From Nitrospirota bacterium (lineage in GTDB: Bacteria > Nitrospirota > Thermodesulfovibrionia > Thermodesulfovibrionales > SM23-35), in assembly GCA_016212245.1 (NCBI GenBank), contig JACRGU010000021.1:1-28725 (forward strand): a stretch of 28,725 bases of DNA, read 5' to 3'. Below the pieces are notes generated by a model, which ran no database searches, was not told where the DNA came from, and was given only the letters and a program-made list of their open reading frames with translations. Made by a program: the position numbers and the translations under genes. Each line of letters starts with the position of its first letter. Position 1 is the first letter of the stretch. Below, in pieces: positions 8,511-16,541 of the stretch.

Positions 8511-10147
8511 TCCTTCTCCAGTCTCTTTATCCCTATCCTCATCGGGAGATAAAAGGCCAGTATATTAATAATAACGATCAAACCTGCACATAGAACTGAC
8601 TGAACCTTTTCCAACATATTCATATTGCGGCCGATAAGCGTGGCTCTGTGATAGAGATATACAGGCCATGCCTCAAGTAATACTGTGAGGAGCACAACTG
8701 TAAAGGCTATAAGCATAAACGCCATGCCTCCAGGACTCATGGACACAGAGGCAATATTGTCATATTTAAATTTAGGATACATTGCACCGAGACCTGTACC
8801 GAGGCCACTTATACTGATACACAGCATCAATGCAGTACCAACAGATATGAACATCAGAAGGCCTGTAACATTCATAACAATATTCGTTATCAACACTAAT
8901 ACCACAATCACTATGGATACCGGGATGCTTCCGTAGAGAAACTTGCTCCATAGAAACCTCTTTAGTACCACAGGAGATGTCCTGATTATCCAGAATGCCT
9001 CACCTTCGAGACTTACGGATGAATAAAGGAACCTTGCAGAGACGGCAGAGAGCACAAGGCCAGTCATAACCATGTTAATTAATACCATGAGTTCTTTAAT
9101 ATATGGCGAGAGCCCTGATATAGCCTTTACAGGGATGGTTTTAAAGTTGTAAACATAGACCATCATAAGGGCACCTATTATGAAAAGCTGGGACCACTGA
9201 CCTGTGTCCCTGAAGAATATCTTTGTGTCCTTCCAGAGTATGGCTGATTTATAATTAGGATAAAAATCCTGTAGCAGTCCTTTATTAAAACCCTTACCTG
9301 CAGGTTGAATCCTCTCAAGGTTTCCCCTGTAAAGCCTCACCCCTATCAGGGCAGATATCATAAGAAAGAATGCACTATTACTCAAAAGTAAGGCTATATG
9401 AAGATAGTCTAAAGCTTTGTTTTTAAGCACAGGGAAGATGACCTCAGTAATCCAGTAACCTGGAAGGATAGGTGAGTCAATCCTGAATGTCATAATAGAA
9501 TTTATGAAACCCTCGGGTGTACCTGTATCAAGAGGTGTGATTGACCTCAGGAAAAAATACAGGCCAAGAAAAAGAAGAAGGCCAATTGCCAGTAAAACAT
9601 CCCTGAGCCTTTTTGCAGGGAACATCCGTGTAAGGAGATGGGCAATGAGGATGCCTATACCAGCAGTTATAAAGATAAAGGGGATGAATGTGGCTGCAGC
9701 AAATATGTAATAGCTCAAAGGTGCCTCATAGCTAACACCATAGGCGATAAAGACTGGAGGTATGAAAGAGATAACCATCCATGATGAATTCATGATTGTT
9801 TCGACTGATTTCACATTGAAAATATCTCCAATTTCAAGAGGGATTGAAAGGAGAAAGGGGATGTCTCTCGATAGGTAAAAAGAAGATATTGCAGTGATGA
9901 TATTACTCAGTATGAGGAATCCTGTGAGACTGAAGAATGTCATTGAAAGGAGTTTTTTTGAGATGAGTTCTCCAAAAAAATCAATGCCCCTTACATAAGA
10001 CAGGACCTTATAAGTGCCGATATAAAATAAGACCCAGAATATAATGCCTATGATGATGAATGGAAGCCTCCTCAGGATAACACCTTTATTAATTGAATTC
10101 TTAAAGGAGAGTAGTCTTGGTCTAAGGAGTAAGATAGACGACTTCAT
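8507..10147 (-). CDS. ABC-2-type multi-span transporter permease
   Basis: A large membrane protein of about 546 residues with at least ten hydrophobic segments. Examples are IIGIIFWVLFYIGTY, LLAIGLLLFLGLYFF, ITNIVMNVTGLLMFISVG and MAFMLIAFTVVLLTVLL. Its gene overlaps the end of the ATPase gene, so it is the membrane partner of that ABC transporter and probably works in export. A TTG at 10162 would be possible, but the ATG at 10147 has AAGGA eight bases upstream and is preferred. The large cytoplasmic part between about residues 280 and 320 has a single WKD-type segment, as in ABC-2 exporters with two fused halves. The substrate is unknown. Confidence 0.8.
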   Translation of the reverse strand: MKSSILLLRPRLLSFKNSINKGVILRRLPFIIIGIIFWVLFYIGTYKVLSYVRGIDFFGELISKKLLSMTFFSLTGFLILSNIITAISSFYLSRDIPFLLSIPLEIGDIFNVKSVETIMNSSWMVISFIPPVFIAYGVSYEAPLSYYIFAAATFIPFIFITAGIGILIAHLLTRMFPAKRLRDVLLAIGLLLFLGLYFFLRSITPLDTGTPEGFINSIMTFRIDSPILPGYWITEVIFPVLKNKALDYLHIALLLSNSAFFLMISALIGVRLYRGNLERIQPAGKGFNKGLLQDFYPNYKSAILWKDTKIFFRDTGQWSQLFIIGALMMVYVYNFKTIPVKAISGLSPYIKELMVLINMVMTGLVLSAVSARFLYSSVSLEGEAFWIIRTSPVVLKRFLWSKFLYGSIPVSIVIVVLVLITNIVMNVTGLLMFISVGTALMLCISISGLGTGLGAMYPKFKYDNIASVSMSPGGMAFMLIAFTVVLLTVLLEAWPVYLYHRATLIGRNMNMLEKVQSVLCAGLIVIINILAFYLPMRIGIKRLEKD

Positions 10148-10838
10148 CAAACAGTCCTTCAAGCCCGCCTTCGATACCCCTTATCTCGTCTCTATTTTTA
10201 AGGGCGATCAGAGAACCTTTATCTATCACTCCAACCCTGTTACATAGCTCCTCCGCAATATGCAGGCTGTGGGTTGCGAGGAAGATGATAGTGCCCTCTG
10301 AACTCAGGTCTTTTATAACCCCTTTAAGCCTCCTCATACCAGATGGGTCAATGCCAACAAATGGCTCATCTATAATAAGGACTTCTGGATTATGTATCAG
10401 GCTGGATGCAAACAGTAGCCTCTGTCTCATACCCTGGGAATAGCTTTCTATAAGCTCATTCTCTATATCTTTTATTCCAAAGGTATTAATGAGTTCTTCT
10501 ATCCTCGATAGTGCCTCCATCTTGCCGAGACCATGAATGGATGCAATAAATAATAAAAACTCCCGTCCTGTAAGCTTTTCGTAGAAGAATGCCTTGTCAG
10601 GCACATAGCCAATGATGGATTTGGCCTTCATAGGTTCTTTTACAATGTCATAGCCTCTGATAAGGATTTTCCCTTCAGTTGGCCTCAGAAGGCCAGTCAT
10701 CATCTTTATAATGGTCGTCTTACCAGCAGCATTTGGCCCGAGAAGGCCAAATACCTCTCCATCATTTATAGTAATGGATAATCTTCTTACAGCCCACTTC
10801 CCACCAAAAGATTTACCGATGTTATCGAGGGTTATCAC
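10122..10838 (-). CDS. ABC transporter ATP-binding protein
   Basis: A 238-residue ATPase that powers the adjacent permease. Walker A is GPNAAGKTT (about residues 35-43), the Q-loop region is GYVPDKAFFYEKLTGRE, the signature is ESYSQGMRQRL, Walker B is VLIIDEPFVGIDP and the switch histidine is in LATHSLH. The SYSQGMRQR signature with the short length is typical of ABC-2-type exporters (the CcmA/NatA-like group). The start is GTG, and GTGA overlaps the stop of the transglutaminase gene by four bases. Its own end overlaps the permease start. Coupled translation of the three genes points to one membrane system. Confidence 0.9.
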   Translation of the reverse strand: MITLDNIGKSFGGKWAVRRLSITINDGEVFGLLGPNAAGKTTIIKMMTGLLRPTEGKILIRGYDIVKEPMKAKSIIGYVPDKAFFYEKLTGREFLLFIASIHGLGKMEALSRIEELINTFGIKDIENELIESYSQGMRQRLLFASSLIHNPEVLIIDEPFVGIDPSGMRRLKGVIKDLSSEGTIIFLATHSLHIAEELCNRVGVIDKGSLIALKNRDEIRGIEGGLEGLFDEVVYLTP

Positions 10839-12289
10839 CTGTATTCTATCCCCTCTATCTTCAGTCTACCGATAACAGATAAAAGCTGCACCTGTTTATC
10901 AATATCCCCTGTCAGAAGCCTGATATGGGCGGTATCAGCAGGGAACTGTCCGAGTGTCGGGTCTACTGCAACCCATCTTCCGAGGTAGACCTCAGGCCAT
11001 GCATGGTAGTAGAAATATCCATCTTTGTATGCAAGGCCAATCGCTATTCTTGCTGGAATCCTTGATGCACGGCTCAGAGAAACAAAAAGGGTTGTATGCT
11101 CATTACAGTCGCCTCTCATTGTCCGCAACACCTCTGTTGCCATCGGGATACTTATGGTTGGAGTCTTCTCGATATTTTTATAGACCCATTCATACAAGAG
11201 CTGTGTTGCTTTAAGGGTATCTCTTTCATCGCCAACAATCCTTTTTGCGAGAGATATAATCTCAGGGTCTTTTGATTGAATGAACATAGTATCTTTCAGA
11301 TATTCATCCGAAACTCTTGACTCCCAACTCCCAACTCCCGACTCAAACGATTCCTTTCTTATCTCAATAATGTCTCCTTTAAGGCTCTGCCTTCCACCAT
11401 CAAGCTCAAGTCCTTTTAAATCAACCCCGGAAAGCCTTACCTTAAGATAGCTCGCATCTGAGGGTAATTTGATACTAAAGGGTATAGCAACCTGTGCTAT
11501 AAGGTCAATTGACGGTTTGCCTATTTGTATCGCATCCTGTTCTGTCTCCTTTATGAGGGTAACCCCCATGGGGCTTTCCTCCCTCAGGACTTCCCCTTTT
11601 TCAGTAAGCCAGATGAAAAGTTCAATACCTTTAAAAGAGCCTCTAAGCTTGAAGGCATCCTGCTTTTTGCCCATCGCCATTATGGATTCTTTGCCGATGA
11701 TCTCTATGTCCATCTGCTCCTCGCTCAATGTTGTTGGGTCAATTATAGGAAACTTAAATCTTGTGCCAGCTTTAAGCCCATGTTGAAGAATCTCTGGTAT
11801 GATGGAGAAATTTAGCTGGGATTTGTCTGAAATCTGAATCGTCTCCTGAGACCTCAGCCCACCTGCTTCTATGGATACAGTAAGATTTTTACCTTCTATC
11901 TGCCCTCTGATATTCATGTTAATATCAGATTTAAGGATAAAATCAAAGGATTTGAGCCTGAGATTTGAATCGAGATAGGCATCAGTAACTGTCTCCATAT
12001 CTTTTTCTATGCCCATAACCTTTAGTCTCATCTTTGCAGTCTCGGAGATTTTATAACCACTATCCCATCTCCTCGTCTCTCTGTGTGAATATCCAATCTT
12101 TTCTCCTTTGAGATACACCCCCATCCACTGATCATAATTAAGCCCTGCAGGAAGAATACCCTCATACTCACTCAGGGTTGTCTCTAACTGAAAACCATAA
12201 TGTCTCATAATGAGAACAGTCATAGTAACTATCCAGAAAATGGTTATACCAATATAGGAGATTTTTCTATATGGGATGTTAAAGCTCAC
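10835..12289 (-). CDS. Membrane-anchored transglutaminase-like protein
   Basis: A 484-residue protein with one N-terminal membrane segment (ISYIGITIFWIVTMTVLIM, about residues 10-30). A long beta-rich extracytoplasmic part follows, and a transglutaminase-like domain lies at about residues 340-460. The cysteine protease-like triad is visible as Cys in MRGDCNEHT, His in YYHAWPEVYL and Asp in VAVDPTLGQ. Such domains may act as peptidases or cross-linking enzymes in the periplasm. Residues about 315-325 (ESGVGSWESRV) come from a 7-base repeat inserted before the domain. The gene starts with GTG overlapping the phosphatase stop by four bases and overlaps the ABC ATPase by four bases, so it probably works with that exporter. 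The substrate is unknown. Confidence 0.85.
   Translation of the reverse strand: MSFNIPYRKISYIGITIFWIVTMTVLIMRHYGFQLETTLSEYEGILPAGLNYDQWMGVYLKGEKIGYSHRETRRWDSGYKISETAKMRLKVMGIEKDMETVTDAYLDSNLRLKSFDFILKSDINMNIRGQIEGKNLTVSIEAGGLRSQETIQISDKSQLNFSIIPEILQHGLKAGTRFKFPIIDPTTLSEEQMDIEIIGKESIMAMGKKQDAFKLRGSFKGIELFIWLTEKGEVLREESPMGVTLIKETEQDAIQIGKPSIDLIAQVAIPFSIKLPSDASYLKVRLSGVDLKGLELDGGRQSLKGDIIEIRKESFESGVGSWESRVSDEYLKDTMFIQSKDPEIISLAKRIVGDERDTLKATQLLYEWVYKNIEKTPTISIPMATEVLRTMRGDCNEHTTLFVSLSRASRIPARIAIGLAYKDGYFYYHAWPEVYLGRWVAVDPTLGQFPADTAHIRLLTGDIDKQVQLLSVIGRLKIEGIEYR
11317..11346. repeat. In-frame heptanucleotide tract in the transglutaminase gene
   Basis: On the plus strand GACTCCC, AACTCCC, AACTCCC and GACTCAA follow each other in strict 7-base phase. 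The unit differs by one or two bases from that of the tracts in the Gfo/Idh gene and larC. It is translated as GVGSWESRVS between two structured regions. Confidence 0.7.
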
Positions 12290-13077
12290 CTGCGTGTTAA
12301 TAGCCTCAGTGCCTTCTTATGTAAGTTCTCATTTCCTGACACAAGCAGTGGTGCAGTCTTTTTAAGCCCGATTTCTATGTCCTCAACCGGATTTCCATTA
12401 ATCTCTGTGAATATGCCTCCAGCCTCCCTGACAAGCAACCAGCCTCCTGCGAAATCAAAGCTCCTTGAAGGCGATGGGTTAACAAAGATGCTGATTGCAC
12501 CATACGCGAGGTATGCAAGATCAAGTGCTGTGGCACCGAGACAGCGGGTCTTTCTCGATTCTACAAGAAGTGGGATTATCTGTGGGATGTCTTTGTGAGG
12601 GGATTGTGCCTCGTATGCGATGATATAAAATTTATCATTTTCCTGTGTAAAGATCCCCTCACCATTTAAGAATGCACCTTTATCCTTCTCTGCCCAGAAC
12701 TCATCACCATTTATAAGGTTAACAACATATGCAAGTTCAACATCTCCTACTGTATCTCCATCTGCAACTGCAATGGATGTGCAGTAAAAAGGGATTCCTG
12801 AGATTGCATTCTTACTGCCATCAATAGGATCTATAAGAACCTTTTTGCCACCGCCTTTTATATCCTTGAACCCGTATTCCTCAGAGACAATTGTCAGCGC
12901 GTCTCCGGATGACTCAAGGCCAGAAATGATAATCTCTTCAGCCTTTTTATCAACCGGGAAGGTCTTATCCCCTGCTGCACCGACTCCAAGGGCACCCTGG
13001 CTATAAGGCTTAAGCCTCATAGCTGGAATTTCCTTAAGAAGCCCCTTGCCAATGTTTCTGAGAACTTCAATTTTCAT
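12286..13077 (-). CDS. Inositol monophosphatase-family sugar phosphatase
   Basis: A magnesium-dependent phosphatase of the IMPase/FBPase fold, 263 residues. Metal-site motifs are VSEEYGF (the usual EE), LIDPIDGSKNAI (the DPxDGT-like loop) and the C-terminal SFDFAGGWLLVREAGG, equal to the WDxAAGxLLVxEAGG signature. DGSKNAISGIPFYC resembles the archaeal-type dual fructose-1,6-bisphosphatase/inositol monophosphatase more than SuhB. A gluconeogenic role is therefore possible beside the phosphofructokinase region, but the substrate cannot be decided. The ATG at 13077 lacks a strong ribosome binding site. It is the first gene of a four-gene overlapping set with the transglutaminase and ABC transporter. 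Confidence 0.85.
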   Translation of the reverse strand: MKIEVLRNIGKGLLKEIPAMRLKPYSQGALGVGAAGDKTFPVDKKAEEIIISGLESSGDALTIVSEEYGFKDIKGGGKKVLIDPIDGSKNAISGIPFYCTSIAVADGDTVGDVELAYVVNLINGDEFWAEKDKGAFLNGEGIFTQENDKFYIIAYEAQSPHKDIPQIIPLLVESRKTRCLGATALDLAYLAYGAISIFVNPSPSRSFDFAGGWLLVREAGGIFTEINGNPVEDIEIGLKKTAPLLVSGNENLHKKALRLLTRR

Positions 13078-13102
13078 GATTAATGTATTTTACGGAAATA
13101 TC

Positions 13103-13663
13103 TCAGGCGAGTAAATGTTCAATCAGTATTTTCAGCCCAATACCAATCAGAATGAGACCGCCTAAGATTTCAATTTTCTTTTCAAAAAAGTGTCCAAATC
13201 TATCGCCAATAAAAACACCAATAAGCGAAAGTATAAAAGTTATGATGCCTATTATAATTGCAGGTGTTACAATAGAAACCCTTAAAATTGACAGGCTCAA
13301 CCCAACTGCTAAGGCATCAACACTTGTTGCAATGGACAGCATTAATAAAATATAAATATTAAGCGGGTCAATTTCTTTTTCATCTGAACTCATCTTGAAT
13401 GATTCAAAGATCATCTTCAAACCAATCATACTAAGAAGTCCAAATGCTACCCAGTGGTCAATATTTGAAATATAATTTCTTAAACTAAACCCCGCTAACC
13501 ACCCTATTACCGGCATAACAGCCTGAAATAATCCAAAAAACATTGCAATCCTGAGGGCATGATTGATTTTAAGATGTTTGATTGTTAATCCACTTGTGAT
13601 AGACACAGCAAAAGCATCCATCGCTAATCCAATCGCAATAAATAAAATAGTAATTGTGTTCAT
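13103..13663 (-). CDS. mntP: Manganese efflux pump MntP
   Basis: Exports Mn(II) across the inner membrane. The 186-residue length is exact for the family. Six membrane segments can be followed, in two similar halves that carry the repeated acidic motif: GLAMDAFAVSITSG near the N-terminus and ATSVDALAVGLSLS near residue 110. In other bacteria mntP is often preceded by a yybP-ykoY manganese riboswitch. Here only 21 bases separate it from tRNA-Arg on the same strand, so there is no room for one. It is probably transcribed with the tRNA and the genes upstream. Confidence 0.93.
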   Translation of the reverse strand: MNTITILFIAIGLAMDAFAVSITSGLTIKHLKINHALRIAMFFGLFQAVMPVIGWLAGFSLRNYISNIDHWVAFGLLSMIGLKMIFESFKMSSDEKEIDPLNIYILLMLSIATSVDALAVGLSLSILRVSIVTPAIIIGIITFILSLIGVFIGDRFGHFFEKKIEILGGLILIGIGLKILIEHLLA

Positions 13664-13684
13664 ATATTTCAGACTTTAATCAAA

Positions 13685-13761
13685 TGGCGCCCCCTGCAGG
13701 AGTCGAACCTGCGACACCAGGTTTAGGAAACCTGTGCTCTATCCTACTGAGCTAAGGGGGC
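13685..13761 (-). tRNA. tRNA-Arg (anticodon CCU)
   Basis: Read on the minus strand, the acceptor stem GCCCCCT pairs with AGGGGGC and the D stem is GCTC/GAGC. The anticodon stem CAGGT/ACCTG holds the loop TTCCTAA with anticodon CCT, and the T stem GCAGG/CCTGC holds TTCGACT. The discriminator is G and CCA is encoded (13685-13687). The radical SAM gene on the same strand ends inside its D arm. Confidence 0.95.
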
Positions 13762-14668
13762 GTGGAGTTTTCCCTTGATAGGTATCTCTAAACTCAAGCC
13801 TTTTCTCTATGTCTCTTAAAATCTCCTGTCTGCCTTTCCCCCACTGTGGTGCTATCAGGATATTGTCAGGTGCTGTGGCAAAAAGTCTCTGCAATACTAT
13901 CCGGGGAGAAAGCCTTTCTATAAATTCAGTAATGAATTCAAGATATTCTTCATATCCTAACAGATGAAATGGGGTCTCCCTGTAAATAATCTCAAGGGGC
14001 GTGTCTTTTATCACCTGAAGCTGGTGAATTTTAAGAAAATCTACTGGAAGGTCTGAGACCTCATCAGCCATTGTAAGCATCTCTTCTCTTGTCTCTGTCG
14101 GAAACCCGACAATGATATGCACACCAATGAATATGCCTCTATTTTTTGTTAAATCAAGTGCCCTAAGAAATGTATTATAGTCATGACCCCGGTTTATGAA
14201 CTCGAGTGTCCTGTCATAGATTGATTGCATGCCATACTCGATCAGGATGAAGCATCTATGTGCGAGGGTCTCAAGCAGGCTGATCTTTTCTTCGTCAACT
14301 GCGTCGGGCCGTGTGCCAATCGCAAGGCCTATGACCGAAGGTTCAGACAGGGCTTCCTTATAAAGGCGCTCCAGCTCGTCAACAGGGGCATAGGTGTTTG
14401 TGTATGGCTGAAAGTATACGAGAAATTTCTCTGCCCTATATCTTTTTCTAATATGGCTGATACCATTTCTGATCTGTTCACTAACAGATAGGGTTGGCTT
14501 ACATGAACTCGGCCTGAAACTATCATTATTACAGTAGATACAGCCTGATGTACTGATTGTTCCATCCCTGTTAGGGCAGGTGAAGCCTGCATCCACATTT
14601 ACCTTATAAACAGTAGTGCCGAACTTTTTTCTTATATATGAGCCGAAGGAATTATATCTTTGAGCCAT
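13739..14668 (-). CDS. TIGR01212-family radical SAM protein (YhcC-like)
   Basis: A radical S-adenosylmethionine enzyme of the TIGR01212 family, whose reaction is not established. The cluster-binding cysteines lie in TCPNRDGTISTSGCIYCNN (C-x12-C-x2-C), followed by LVYFQPYTNTYAP, LAIGTRPDAV, LIEYGMQSIYDRTL and GVHIIVGFPTETREEM, all typical of this family. The ATG at 14668 is preferred; a TTG two codons earlier directly follows the stop of the upstream gene. The last codons (after GKT) and the TAG stop lie inside tRNA-Arg on the same strand, so about eight C-terminal residues are tRNA sequence. It belongs to the purF-to-mntP row. Confidence 0.9.
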   Translation of the reverse strand: MAQRYNSFGSYIRKKFGTTVYKVNVDAGFTCPNRDGTISTSGCIYCNNDSFRPSSCKPTLSVSEQIRNGISHIRKRYRAEKFLVYFQPYTNTYAPVDELERLYKEALSEPSVIGLAIGTRPDAVDEEKISLLETLAHRCFILIEYGMQSIYDRTLEFINRGHDYNTFLRALDLTKNRGIFIGVHIIVGFPTETREEMLTMADEVSDLPVDFLKIHQLQVIKDTPLEIIYRETPFHLLGYEEYLEFITEFIERLSPRIVLQRLFATAPDNILIAPQWGKGRQEILRDIEKRLEFRDTYQGKTPRPLSSVG

Positions 14669-14674
14669 ATTCAA

Positions 14675-15397
14675 TTATTTATCTTTATGGGTAGTTCTGT
14701 CAATGAGCCTTTTCCTGATCTCCTCCCAGTCCTTCACCTCCTCTGCATCGTCTGTCTCTTCGAAGCTGAAGGCCATGGGTTTGTATTCCTTTGCAGATTC
14801 GATTATAGATGGGCTTCCTATTACAGCCTTAATCTTAACCCCTTTTTCGTTTATCTCATCAAATATTGCTCCCTGTCTCCATGGAACCACAGGTAACTCT
14901 AAGAATTCATTCTTTTTCAGCCATACCTTGATAGCTTTTACACCGAGAACCCCTGCCTGGAGAAATGCAACTGGAAACCTCCTCGAGATTTTCTTTATTG
15001 TCTTCTGGCTTCCCTTCATCGGCCTCTTTGAAAATAGTCCCTCTAATAGGCTCCCTTCTACATCAACAAAGATAATCCTGTCACCCTTTTTCAATGAAAG
15101 AAGTAATCCATTATCTTCATCCCCACCTGACTTTACAGTTATCTGATACATGCCAGTCTTTAGCGGGATAAACTGTCTGAATGCAAAACCATCACCGCCT
15201 GAAAGGGTTTTACCAATGGATTTCCCATCAACAAAGAACTCTACAACCTCACCACCCTTGCTGAGGAGTCTTCCCCTTGTCTCAGCCCTGAGCATAACCT
15301 CCTCGCCTTTGAGCACAATCATGTCATGGACGATTACATCCGATAGTGCACTGGCTGGGAATAGACAGGATAGGAAGATAAAACAGAAATAAATCAT
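14675..15397 (-). CDS. Secreted protein with degenerate HAD-like domain
   Basis: A 240-residue protein of uncertain role. The N-terminus is a signal peptide (MIYFCFIFLSCLFPASALS, cleavage near residue 19). Residues 20-95 are beta-rich and may form an Ig-like domain (VLKGEEVMLRAETRGRLL, FFVDGKSIGKTL). Residues about 105-220 recall the HAD/lipin-LNS2 fold: FVDVEGSLLEG stands where DxDGT is expected, then FPVAFLQAG and VKIKAVIGSPS. The second Asp of motif I is Glu here, so it may be inactive or altered. It overlaps the aminopeptidase gene by four bases (ATGA) and directly abuts the radical SAM gene. Confidence 0.55.
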   Translation of the reverse strand: MIYFCFIFLSCLFPASALSDVIVHDMIVLKGEEVMLRAETRGRLLSKGGEVVEFFVDGKSIGKTLSGGDGFAFRQFIPLKTGMYQITVKSGGDEDNGLLLSLKKGDRIIFVDVEGSLLEGLFSKRPMKGSQKTIKKISRRFPVAFLQAGVLGVKAIKVWLKKNEFLELPVVPWRQGAIFDEINEKGVKIKAVIGSPSIIESAKEYKPMAFSFEETDDAEEVKDWEEIRKRLIDRTTHKDK

Positions 15398-16524
15398 GAG
15401 GAAAGCAATTTACCGGCCTTAAGGATTGCCTCTCTGCTTCCATCTTTGTGGATCAAGGTTACAGTCGGTTTAAAAAACACAAAGTCCTGATGAAAGGGCG
15501 TCTTGACTGTCCCACCAAAAGAGCTATTGTCACCGAGGGCTATATGAATTGTACCGAGGATTTTTTCTGATTCGAGTATATTGTCAGGCCTTGCTGCACG
15601 GTCATTTGTGCCGATGCCAAGCTCAGCAATATTTCCGTTTTCTCTCCTTTCAGAAAGCCTCACATTGAGATATTCAGCATACTCATCTGTGCCCGAGACA
15701 TCCACGACATAACCATCCTTAACTATGAGTGTTATCGGAGATTTAAGTTGTCTTGTCGGAGCCCATTCGAGGATAAGTCTTCCATTGGCTGTTCCTTCTA
15801 ATGGTGCAAGGAAGACTTCACCAGATGGGAGATTGCCAAAAGCCCCGGGCCTTGTAAGTATCCCTGTATCTGATTTTGCCCTCCTTCCCTTTTTTGAGAA
15901 TGAGATTTGGGTGCCGTTTAAGGTTTTTACCTCTATAAACTCAGCCATGTTTACTATCTTTGCTATCCCTCTCGTCCTTTTTGCAAGCTCCTTCCAGTCA
16001 ACATTCATCGCCCCCTCGAGCATCGAAATATCAAAAAGGGGCATACTCGCATACCTTGTCCTGCATATCCTTGTAAGAAAATCCCTGAACATGGTATGGC
16101 TCGTTGAATAATTTGAAAGTGCGATTACACAATTTACAGCATTATTTTTATGTTTTCTGATGATATCTTCTGCCCTTTTAATATCCTGATCTTTGGCATT
16201 CTTCTTCAGGATAGGATTAAGGATTTTATCTTTCCTTAATGCCTCAACCGTCTCTTCACCGAATGCAATCTCCCAGAGTTCTGAAGGTGGTTCTGCACCA
16301 TGGCTGCCTGTGGATTCGTATTCATAGAAGGTTATTGACTTACAATAATTCCTGCCTATCTCTGTTGCAAGCAAAGAGATGCACCTCAGTCTCGACCTTC
16401 TCTCCATGTCTGATTCATCAATGGTCTCTTTAACAGAGGGCCTATCTGTGAATAAAAGAACCCTCTCGGATTTTTTAACACCGAGGTTTATCTTGAATAT
16501 TGCCCTTAATGCCACTGTTAGCAT
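15394..16524 (-). CDS. M29-family (AmpS/AmpT-like) metallo-aminopeptidase
   Basis: A 376-residue protein resembling M29 aminopeptidases, which remove N-terminal residues from peptides using two metal ions. Candidate metal ligands in family order are Glu in PSGEVFLAPLEG, Glu in IAELGIGTND, His in GTIHIALGDNSSFGG and His/Asp in TPFHQDFVF. The C-terminal half is well matched, while the N-terminal half is more divergent, so substrate range may differ. It starts with ATG 17 bases after purF and shares an ATGA overlap with the following secreted protein gene, so it belongs to the purF row. I see no signal peptide; it is expected in the cytoplasm. Confidence 0.8.
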   Translation of the reverse strand: MLTVALRAIFKINLGVKKSERVLLFTDRPSVKETIDESDMERRSRLRCISLLATEIGRNYCKSITFYEYESTGSHGAEPPSELWEIAFGEETVEALRKDKILNPILKKNAKDQDIKRAEDIIRKHKNNAVNCVIALSNYSTSHTMFRDFLTRICRTRYASMPLFDISMLEGAMNVDWKELAKRTRGIAKIVNMAEFIEVKTLNGTQISFSKKGRRAKSDTGILTRPGAFGNLPSGEVFLAPLEGTANGRLILEWAPTRQLKSPITLIVKDGYVVDVSGTDEYAEYLNVRLSERRENGNIAELGIGTNDRAARPDNILESEKILGTIHIALGDNSSFGGTVKTPFHQDFVFFKPTVTLIHKDGSREAILKAGKLLSS

Positions 16525-16541
16525 TATATCTTTCCTAACAT

